NCBI GenBank assembly: GCA_934045905.1
Contig: OW203762.1
Location: forward strand, 17,020,345 to 17,084,344
Length of the DNA: 64,000 bases
Source of the DNA: Leuctra nigra
Taxonomy: Eukaryota; Arthropoda; Insecta; Plecoptera; Leuctridae
Direction: 5' to 3'
Part shown: in pieces, positions 51,101-63,100 of the stretch
Position numbering within the stretch: the first letter of the stretch is position 1
Layout of the letters: each line of letters opens with the position of its first letter
Notes under the pieces: generated by a model
What the model was told of the DNA's origin: nothing
Seen by the model: the letters and a program-made list of their open reading frames with translations, nothing else
The model's database searches: none
Made by a program: the position numbers and the translations under genes

Positions 51101-54100
51101 TGAAATTGGTAAAAATAATTTAAAAATCCAATGTAATTATTTATGTTAACACAGGTTTCAGATGTCTTCCATACTAATATTTATAGAAAATTGCATTTAT
51201 CTCCATTCAATGTTTATTTAAAACTATCCTCCTCATTTCTACTTCCCTAATTACAATTATTTACAATGAAAATAATATGAGAATAAGTGGACGGACCATT
51301 TAATTTATATTCTTTGTCACTTTCCTCTTGTGCCCTGTTTTTTTGCATACACAGGTCAATTGGTAGTCGGAATCAGTATTGAATTCTAAAAGTTCAGGCA
51401 GATGAACGAACGTGTATACATTTACTATGGATTGTAGACAGTATTTGCATCAAATGGCTGTGTTTCAGAAGAAGATTTGTACCCAATTAATTTGTATCCC
51501 CCTCATAAATAGCATTGTAGTACACCCCTGGGAATGCTGATGTTGTTGATGTTGCCAGGCCTGGCGTCTCGCTCGGACTTCGTGGGCGTGGAGCTGGTGG
51601 AGGGTCACCTGCGTCTGCTGCTGAACAAGGGCAACGGCGTGGTGGAGTTGCGGAGCGATCGGGCTGTCTCCGACGGCAAGTGGCACTCCATCACCATCCA
51701 GTTCAACCCCACATTCATGGAGATCAACGTGGACGGCGGCGTGGCCAGCTCGAGACTGCCGCTCGGAGGCAACAGATACCTGGATCTCTCCGACATGGCG
51801 TACATCGGAGGCATCGAGCTCAACAAGCGAGCACGGGCGCTCGGCCAGGGGATACTAGCGGCTGAGACCAGCTTTAAGGGGTGGGTGCTAACTTCATTCA
51901 ATACACTTCATTACGTTATGGCTGACACAGGTTTTTTTAATGGATTCACAAATTTAGTTCCGGAAACCTATTAAAAATTTTAGGTTCTATTTAAATAAGT
52001 TTGGGAATATTTTGCCTACTTTAGGAATATTTTGTTGGGGCAGAGTTACTGCCCTGAAATTGTTCTCATATCTTTTATCTAAGTAAGGCTTTATGTGTAT
52101 TTAATTTATAACAACAGTACGTTTAAAATAATAGGACCCACATACATTTCAATGATTTTTCAGAAGGGCTCAAAAGGAAAAATACTATTTTAAAAAAGAA
52201 AGAAAAAATGAAAGATCATTTTAAAGGAAATTTCACAGTAGGTACCTAATGAATCTCAGTCTGTTTGCAATTAAAATGCTTGATGATTTAATGATTGCAA
52301 AAGTAAGTAAATGATATTTGAGAAAATTTACTTCGGCCCTTTTAGTTGTAATGTGCAAAAAGGCCAAATGAAAGTGAATGTTGTTTTGTTTATACTTTTA
52401 AATATTAGCAAATTCTGTTTGAAATATCTGTTTGCTCATTGGCTGATACTTGTGATCCAGATGCTTGAAGAACATGGCTGTGGAAGGGAAGCGACTGGGG
52501 ATCCCGGATGCCCGGATCACGCAGGGAATACTCCCGGAGTGTGTGTGGGAATACCAGTGTGCCGACGAGCCGTGCATTCCCGAGGCTACGTGTCTACAGC
52601 AAGGTAACGTCGAGTTGACCAAGATACATTTATCAAACAGATTTATCTGTAGTGAAGGAATTAAATAACTATTTCAATCCAGTTCAAATTAATTTTAGTG
52701 ATCTTAAGGTGGATTCACACGGCCGTTCCAAACTTCCCAAGTTTGCCGAAGTTCCGAATCGCCGTTCCAAAAACTCCTGTGTGAACTATGAAAAGATTCG
52801 AACTGCGAAGATTGAGTTTCAAACTTTCATAGTTGACACAGGAGTGCTTGGAACGGCGATTCGGAACTTCGGCAAACTTGGGAAGTTTGAAACGGCCGTG
52901 TGAATCCACCTTTAGTCAATTTTAAGTATTTCAAAAATATACCTAGGTACCTCTTATTTTTGCACTAAGTTTATTTTATTGTCAGAAAATATAGTTAGGT
53001 ATTTACTCCAATTCTTTTAAGATACATCCTTGAATAAACTGATATTGATTGGCAAACATCACTGATGAGTTGATAACTAATTCCACATCGTGTTTTGTAG
53101 AATCCATTCAACAGCTTCTAATGAAGACTATTCATTTCATATTTTGATTACCTGTTGATACCTACTTCAGTGCTTGATAATAAAAATAACACAGTGTAGC
53201 ATTGGTGCTATTCTCAGACTGCCTATATTTTAAATGAGCCAATGATTTACGAGTGTTTATTTCTCCTCGGATATAATCCCCGCTGTCCACCAGGCATCAA
53301 CTCGTTTCGCTGCGATTGCAACCAGCCACTGTGTGTGAAACCCGACTACTCGGCCGGCTACACCGTGTTCTCCGCTCCACTCGGTCTGGAGATCCTCGAG
53401 CTCACTCCGTTGCACGTTGCGGAGGGTGACAACGTGCTCGTCACGACGCGCAACATCGACGTGGTGCTCGATTACGCCAAGTATGGCGTGCGTGACTCTG
53501 GCGTGCTGTTGTACGTCGTGGACGCGCCGCAACACGGGAAGATCGCGACGGAGGTGTGGGAGCGCGCCGGCAAGCTCATGTTCACATTGCTGGATCTAGC
53601 CAAGGACAAGGTAATGACTGTGCAACTTACTCAAGAACAAGAAATAATCAACGATGATTTAACACTTTGATGGTCATTTGTTTGAATATTTTTTAAATAT
53701 AGTTTGGCAAGTTTTTAAGATGTTGACTAAAGAAACATTTTTGGATGTGTTGAAGAAATCCTAAAATTGCATGTAACTAGTTGGCAATACATTATGACGA
53801 GTCATCAAATACTTGTAAAAAGTTCGAGATGAGGTTCAGAAATAAATTGCGTGTTGTGGAGTAAGTTTTCGAAGTCAGTAATAATAATAAATTAATAATA
53901 AAATTTCTACACATTAATTCCAAAGGCTTGCAATACTATAAGATAACATCGTAATACAATATCGAGTGCAATACATGGTTTGTCGAGCACGTAATGTTCT
54001 TGACGCAGGTCCGCTACGCGCACGATGGCACTGAGACGCACACCGACAGTCTGGTACTGGAGCTGGAGCTCTCTCCAGCCACGGGCTTCATCCTGCCGGG

Positions 54101-57100
54101 GTACTTGCAAGGCCGACATCGCTTCGTGCTTCACATCAACATCAGCGCCGTCAACGATCCCCCGACGCTCACTCTCACGGCCGACAAGGTCCTGAGACTG
54201 GCTCAGGTTAGTCGAACCCGTGGAGATCAACTAGGTGCTACAGTGACATGACGGCTTAAAGCACCTACTTACGGTATAATTCAATGTTAAAGATACGGTT
54301 TTCGTGTCAAGTCATTCACTTCTCGAGAGATCTCGAAATTAAATACAATATCTTCCCATATTTTTATTAATTTAAAAGCTCCCAGTTCAGTATGACTACA
54401 ACCATTTGATAAGGTTAAGGAGTTTCAAGTGTAATTTATTTAGTTTTCTAGTATTAAACATTATTGCTTGCAGAATGTACATTGCAATTATTGAGCGAGC
54501 GTAGCGAGCGTCACCATGGTACTCTTATGGCACTTTCTCTGTGTTTTTTTTTTTTTTTCTGCACTGCCCAGGTCAAACTGCACAACCAATCGATCTGAAA
54601 TTTTACACACATACTAACGTACTCTATGCGGTCTCTGGGATCGTTTTTGAACGAAATCATGAGATTGGTTCAAATTTTAGAAAAATTATCTTTCGATTGG
54701 TTGGTTCAATCAATTTGAAATTTAGCAAAGTCATTGCAACCAATTTGAAACCATTTTTCCTGTGATTTTTTACATTTAAACTAGAACCGATTGACCGACC
54801 AACTAAAACTTCGCATGGTCATTGGTACCAACATTTAAGGTATTTCTGCCAATTTTCAGTCTAATCTGTCTTTATTTTCAAAAGTATTTGTCATTTTAGG
54901 GACATTTTGCGTGTTGGCTGTCAAATTCACGGCGACTTCGAATCTTCAGTTCAAGGCAAGGTAGTTAGAGCAGAAACTTTCAAACGCATATGAAACTGAT
55001 AATGACCGTTCAACACTCGATTTGATATTGTGTACACACACTTATATCATATGAGTGGTCCCATGTATATTTTTTGAAGGAGATCCTGTGATTTTTGAAA
55101 ATTAACACGGAACCGTTCAATCATAAAGGTTCAATCGATCAACTTAAAACTTTGCATAGTTATTTGGACCAATGTTTAAGGAGTTTTTGGATATTTTTAT
55201 ACAAGTCTATGACGAAATTCAATAATTATTGGCTTTTAATGACATTTTCGAATTCGATAGGCAGAATTTCGGTTTGAGGTGTTGCGCGTATCCGTGCTCG
55301 CTCATCAACGCGTTACACAGAGCGTTTTCCTAGTATCACTCTTTATCATAGAATCTCTGTCTGTAGGGAACGAGGAAGCTCCTGGGTCCGGACTTGCTCC
55401 GGGCCGAGGACCCCGACAGTCCGAGCCAGGATCTGGTGTACTCGGTGCTGAGCGGAGAAGAGAGCGGACACATCGAGCGCGTGCAAAACCCCGGGGTTGC
55501 CATGGAGACGTTCACTCAGCAGGACATCGACCAATCAGCGGTCAGTACCAGACAACACAGGAGGTCCTACATTTTGGATCATCCATCTTAAAGAAGGAGG
55601 TCCTAACAGGGATGTACTACCTGGGCTTCCATACTTCCTAGTTCATAATGTTAATTCCTTGTCTTCTCGTTCAGATTGTTTTCGTGCACCACGGTGAGTC
55701 GAGCGAGAGTTTCCGCCTGGCTCTGCAAGTGTCTGACGGCATCGAGACCGGCCCGGCAGCGTTCCTCCGAGTGTCTCCGTTCCCGCTGCAGCTTCGGCTT
55801 GTGAACAACACCGGCGTCGTGCTCACTCATCGCGCCTCCGCTCTCGTCACTCCACACAACCTCACGTTCGCGGCCAACGCTGAAGACACCACGCTCGATG
55901 TTCGGTGAGCGACAACTTCATTTTAACTCATGCAATGAAAAGAGTGAGTAACACTCTTTTCATTGCAAGTTCTGTGAACAAGTAGGTACCTATATAAAAA
56001 ATGTAAATCAGTTTTCTTACGTAATTACTTGCTCAAAATTATTTTCTCATGAGGGATAGTGTATTTGATTTTGATCAAGAACTTCTATGATCTATGAGAA
56101 GATGTTGTATTCAACAAGTGCGTGCTATCTCTGATGTAATTACGAATCAGGTACGACGTGGTGAAGGCGCCGCAGTTCGGCTCGGTCCAGCGCCTGCGTG
56201 GAGACACTCAATGGCAGACCACGGACCACTTCACCAGCCACCAGATGGCGCGCGATCAGGTGCGCTACTTGCACACCGCGGGCGAACCAACGCACGACGA
56301 GTTCAAGGTATGTTAAGTAGTGGTTCTGATATTCATGTTGCTTACTTCTTCGGCCTAATTGAATTGTCAAGAAAGATAGTTGATGTTAAGCTCAATTCTT
56401 TAATCCCTTTGCTGAAATTATTATCGTATTCAGAATCTTACTGTCATCTTCTCTCTACTAATTTGCAAAATTAAAAATATTATTAACACATGCTTTACTG
56501 TTATGTACTACTATTCTGGATGCATGTGCTAATTTTAATAACTAGATAATACAGAATTTTTTATCAGTACAAAAGTGAAACACCTTACTACTTATTTTTC
56601 TTCTTATAAACCAGTTTTCCAAATTTCAAGTAGATTTTAGTTGTGAGCAATGATATAGCTAGATACCAAGTTATTTGAGGGGTAATAATTATTTGAAATT
56701 GCTGGATCAAAGGCAATTTGTGAACAATAAAATATCAACTTGCATGGTCACCATTCATCAATCAATTAAACCAGATTGATTACTGATTGATAAATAATTG
56801 TTATTTGTTACCTTTCAATTTATTATTGTTAGCTTTATAATGCACATATGGAGTATAAATGGGGCATGCTTGACGTATAGTTCAAGGTATCGGTGCTGGA
56901 GACGCGCAGCCCCACGGTGTACGACTTCCGCCTGACGTTCACCGAGCTGCGACTGGTGGCGGCGCGCGGCGGGGACCTCGAGATGAACGGCACGCGCGAG
57001 GCGACCATCACGTCATCTCAGCTGCAGTACGCGACGGAGCCGCTGCCGGTGGACAACGCCGACATCGTCTACACTGTGCAGCTCATGCCGAGATACGGCC

Positions 57101-60100
57101 TCCTGCATTTCAAGCATCACCATCTCAAGGTCAGCGGCCATCACACATCTTGGAATATAAATACTCTCTTTCAGAGCTCACAAGGTTGTGATATAGATGA
57201 GGATAAGTCAAAATGTTGTGATGGCTGATGATGCCGTCGATTGTAATGATTGTAATGTTATCGAGCTTGAAGAATCTCGAGAGTGTATCTGTGACCGACC
57301 TTGCTGTGTTTCCTGTGCTGCAGGCTGGCGAAAGTTTCACACAACAAGATCTGAACACCGGACACCTGCGATACCGACTCCATCGCAAGGCGTACTCGCA
57401 CTTCCGAGACGAGTTCAGTTTCAAGGTCACAGCGCTGGAGGCGGAGCCCAAGGTGAGGATTTGTTAGAAACATTTGTGTTGAAGTGCAGTGAAAATAGAT
57501 ACTTTTTACAACAACTGGTATTAAGTTTCTCAGATGATTCAGAAAAAAGCATTCTTAATCCTAATTTTACTTTCTACTTGAGGTAATAATATTTTACAAA
57601 TTTATCTAGGTACATTTATTTGATATTTCATTTATCTGCTCCCCTCCCACTAAGATTTACTTTCAGCTATGGGACTCTTACAAGGACTCCAACAGAAGGA
57701 GTATATTAAGAAGTGAAACATGTGTTGTATAAATACTTTCTCTTCCTCTCATCAGTTGGGCACCCTGATCGTGCTGCACATGCCGAGTGGCGAGACCCGT
57801 AACGAAGTGATCGCCACGCTGGAGCGCCTGCAAGTGCCAGAGGGCGGCAAGCAAGCGCTTCTGCGTTCACACCTCTCTCTGAACACCCCCGGCATCACGG
57901 AGCTGACGTACAACATCACGCGCGGACCGCATCACGGCCACATCGACGTCATGGACGTGGGCCAGTTGGCAGTCCTGCGCAGGTAAACAACGTCGTTTTA
58001 TAGAGTTACAGCAATAAGAGGAGAGTTATTTTAAGGATGTTACATGACGGGTCACTCTCGTTTGTAAATATTGTGTTTGAATCAAGTTGTCATAAGTGCT
58101 CCACTTCACTTATAGCAGTGCTTTTGAGCAATCACTAAGTTTATCTAATAATTTTATTCAAGATCTAGCAAGGTTTCTTGATAGATCCTTGAGACTTTTC
58201 AGTTGAGACTGCATGCTCAAATCTGGAGTCAAAATGTTAACATTACGCAGTAATTCGAGAATATAGTCATACACATCCAATACTAGTATCATATTATTGC
58301 AACTAGCTCTTCATGCTTGTACACGTCCACCCCCAGGAACGCCGCGTACTTCACATCACGCGAGCTGCTCACTGAGCGCGTGCTGTACGTGCACGACGAC
58401 TCCGAGTCGCGGCGGGACGCGTTCCACTTCGTCGCGCTGAGCAGCGAGGCCGAGGACTTCCAGTACGTCGGCGTGTTCCACGTGGACGTCGTGCTGAAGA
58501 ACGACAACACGCCGGTGCGCGCGGTGGATCGGGTGTTCCACGTCGTCACCGGGGGAGAGCGGCTGCTGACCGGCAGGGATCTGAGATACGTCGACGCCGA
58601 CATCGATACTCGGCCGCAAGACATCGTCTACACTAGGTCAGTTGTAGTGAGCAACAAACAATGTCCACCCTTTCAAGTGGTGAAGTGTAGATCAAAAAGT
58701 TAAATAAAAGTTAAAGAATTTGCAACTTGCATCAGAAAAATTAAATCTGATGCATTGGTAGATGCCAAAAATGTTGATACTTACTGATTACTGTTTTTCT
58801 TTCCAGAGAATTGGATTCTACATATTTCAGGACTACTCTTACTTTTGTATAACATGAGATATCCAAAATTATGTTCATTTTTCATCAATTTGTGTTATTG
58901 CACAATTAAGAAGCATGCCAGTTTCTTCTTCATATTTCTGTTCTCGGCAATTTTATTACCTCTAAATAAAATACACTCAAAATCAAACCACTGATAGAAT
59001 GAATGTCACCAAACACAGTATTATACTTGACAAGTGATAACTTTGTAATTATTGACTTACAATTATATTGAATGTACCTAATTTTGCAAAATGTAATTTT
59101 GAAATTCTAATTTCGAATGGGCAATTTTACCCTACAAAATCGTCCAACTATAGGAGATGCATGTCTGTTACAGACGGGAGATTCCGAACGGAGGCATCTT
59201 CCAATCGGCCGACCCGACCGCGCCTCTGTTCGAGTTCTCTCAGGACGATCTTGACAAGGGTCGCGTGTTGTTCCGCCACGAGGGGGACGAGTACGGGAAG
59301 GTGGGGCTGTGGATCACCGACGGACAGTTCTACGCCAACGGGATCCTGGAGGTGCGCGCCTCCACGCCATTCATGCTGGTCGCCAACAACACCGGCGCGG
59401 TGGTGAGGCACAACGGACACGCGCCAGTCACCACGGCGAATCTCAGCGCCGAGACCAATCTCAATGTCAAGCTCGATGCGGTGGAATATGAAGTGCTGGA
59501 AGGTGAGAGTATGTATGTATGTATGTATGTATGTTTTATTGATCTGCTTTGTGATACAATGCACGGTGGCAGAACATATAATAATGTGATAATATTATCT
59601 CACATAATAACATGATAACAATAATTATAATACATGCGTCTCGACATTAAAAATCTAGTGTAGAATGAGAATGAATGAGAATGAGATGAGTGATATGTGA
59701 TGAGTACAAACAATAATAATATGGATTCATGCTGCACCTTCACCTTCATCGTCTTGTCATCGATGTGAAAATGTGCGAGGTTCTTTGTTCTCTCTTGTGA
59801 ATTCTAAAGATCTCTTCTCTTCTTTATGTTATACATATGTACTTTTGTGTTGGACCCTCTACTTAAATCCATGCTAAAATATTTTTCAGTTTGTATTTCA
59901 CCATTATTCATAGCCAGCTTATAGGTGATGGACTTTAAAAATATAGTTCAAGGGGAGAAGTTATAATCCATCTGCCAGGTTTTAGCGACCTTTGGCATTT
60001 CTAAATTACAAAAAATGTAAACGTACCTACAGTTTTAAACTTTTTGTAACGATTATTTTCTCTAAATTATGGAAATGACAGACAAGCAAAACAAAAACAG

Positions 60101-63100
60101 AATTCATCCTGTTTTTCTGTTTTTGTTAATCTCTCCTTGATTACAAAACAGAGTAAATTATTGTGTCTTGGTAAAAATATTAATTCTATTTTAAATGAGA
60201 AGGTTTCGTATCTCACCTGATAGTCAAAGTATTGGAATGCACAGCTGTTATGTTTTCCATCACCCTCATGGTAACAACTCGAGCTCTGTTCTCAGGTCCG
60301 AGCCACGGGCACCTGCAACTGGAGCAGCGTGTCGGTCCGAGCGTGCACTTCACGCAGCGGGACATCGACAGCGGCCTGCTGGTCTACTTCCATGATGGCA
60401 GCGCCTCCATCAACGACCACTTCCGCTTCCGCGTGTCCGCGGGCGACACAACGGCCGAGGGGAAGTTCTCTGTGCGCGTGTTCCCGGCCAGCTATTGGGA
60501 GCCGCTGGTCGTCGCCAGCAACAAGACGATACACGTGGAGGAGTCCACCAGCATCGTCATCGGCAGCTCGCATCTCAAGGTCACACATCCGCAGATCCCA
60601 CCAGGTGAGTGCGCCGGTGTCACTTGTTTACCTGCTTTTGTTATGCAAGTAGTTGAGGATAAATAATACAAGATAATATTGTGAAATTCAATAAAATTAG
60701 AAGAAACAATTGGTCTAAAATCAGCACTTACCTATTTTGTGCTTTTTTGAAATCTTAAAGTTTGATCATCACATAGAGCGTTCCTTTTTGTATTGTTACC
60801 AATCACAAGTCCGAAAACTAACCACAGCAGACTTCAGACAGCAGACAGCAGACTTGTGTTTATTTAAATGAGTCGTGTTCTAACCCTAGTATTTTAAAAA
60901 TTAAGATGCTTTTCGAAGTGGGTCAACGGTGTTGGACCAAGGGTTTTTATAAGCAAGAAGCAATGGTAAAAATATTTTTTGTTCTCCTTTGAAATAGTAC
61001 AAACTCTAGATGTTATTCTTCGTACACAGTGTAAAAAGAACTTTATAATTAATAAATTAATAATTCCGAATCATCATAGTAATTTACTGTTCCTACCTTT
61101 GCTTCTAGTCATCTGTAGAAATACTTGACAGTAGTTTGTATACTCAACATATTGCTTGAACTGGTTCCATTATTCACAGGTGACGTAACATTCATAGTGG
61201 TGGAGCCTCCCCAGTTCGGATACTTGGAAGTGGAGTTGGAGAACGGTGAAGTAGAGGAGCCTCAGCTCGGAGGTGTGTCTCTATTCGACCAATCCCTGGT
61301 CAACGACGGTCGCCTCCACTACATCCAGTCCTCCGCCAATCACACGCGAGACCAGATCGTTCTGGACGTAACCAACGGCATCTCCTGGCTCAGAGGCCTC
61401 GTTCTAAGCTTCCTCGTCGTACCTGACAGTCTTTACATAACCGCCCTCGACCTGCGAGTGGTCGAGGGAGAATCCGTTACGTTCCCCGCTAATGTGTTCA
61501 CGGTTCTCACGGACTATTACCGCGAACGAGTAACGGACTATAAGATCATCAAGCAACCGAGTGTAGGTTACATTCAGATGTCGATCAAACCTGGTGTGAA
61601 AATAGACAAGTTTTCTATTGAGGATTTGAAAGCTGGTTTTATCCAGTACGTTCACGATGGAAGTGAAACGTTGTCGGACCAGCTGACTCTGGTCGGCATG
61701 GCGAGCGACAAGTCAAGTGCGATGATCGTGCTCAAGGTCGGCATATCTCCGGTGAACGATCAGCCTCCGCATGTCGCGAAGAACACCGGGATCACATTCT
61801 ACGAGGGCGCCGGTGGAATCATCACGTCCAATCATCTCGCGGCCGAAGATGCCGACACGCCTGCGGAGAATTTGACGTTCACGGTCATCAACCCGAGTCA
61901 CGGCAGCGTGGCGCTTATATCGGCGCTCACTCGGCCGGTGGAGCGCTTCACTCAAGCGCAGATAGACAATAAACAGGTCAGAGAAAAACCACTTTATAAC
62001 ATATTTATAACATATTTTTGTATTAATTATTCTTTGGTTTCTTTCATTTCAAAGGAATGATTAAAATGTGTTAACACACAATATAGACCTATTATTTCTT
62101 ATTATTCTGCTTGATTTTATCATAGTGTCTGTACCTATACATTTTTTTGAAGTGCTTACGTAATCTTGATATTGTATCATCATCTCTGTATGCTACAGGT
62201 GGTGTTCGTGCACACCGGCGGATCGGCTGGCGGTTTCGACCTGACCGTGAGCGACGGCGTGAAGACCAGCGCTGTGCTCAGTTTCTCCGCCACCGCCAAG
62301 CCCGTGCGGCTGAAGCGGATATTCAACACTCCGCTGCACGTATTCCCGATGCGCCGACAGTGCCTCACCATCGCGCAACTCCTCTACGAGACCTCGGACA
62401 AGCGACCAATCACGTTCTCGGTCCAGAGACCCACGACTCTCGGCAGACTCATCATCGAGTCGAGTCCTCCGGGGAAACCGATCGCTGCGACAAACTTCAC
62501 TCAGCGAGACGTGAACGACAGTAGAGTCTGTTACGAACATACGCATCCGTTCTTCGGACTCACGACCAATGACTCCTTCATATTCGACGTTCGAGCTGAC
62601 TTTGCAAAACCAGTTAAAAGCCAAGAGATGAGCATCGACATTTCTGTGTCCTCCGGAGGCCTCGATCAATTCATTAAAGTCACACCACTGAAGATTGAAG
62701 AAGGTGGATCAGCTAAGATTCGTCTCAACGTAACTTCCGTGATGTCTTTCCTGGAGGCCCACGCAGATGTCGAGTTCCCTTCGCTTCTGATCCAACTCAC
62801 CGACCATCCCGAGCACGGCACGTTGACGTTAAACGGTAATGCCAACGCGACGAGCTTCACGCCGGAACAGATCGACTCCGGAAGCGTCGTCTACCAACAC
62901 GACCACTCCGACACTCTCTCCGACCAAGTGCTGCTCTCCCTCATGCTGCAGCCGGGCGACGTGTTGCTATGCAACGTGACGCTGCCCGTGGAAGTGTCCC
63001 CGATCAACGACCAGGCCTTTGCGCTGGCCACGCCCGCGCCTCACATCTCCGTGGTGCAAGGGCAGGCGCGGGTGATCACGCGGCGCGACCTGCTGACCGA

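Noticed and set aside
51605..51901. Minus-strand frames opposite kon exons (also near 53257, 58289, 60292 and 62967)
   Set aside because: Antisense shadows of GC-rich coding exons with no similarity of their own.
52652..52909. Mirror-image frames on both strands
   Set aside because: They arise from the palindromic MITE at 52707-52911.
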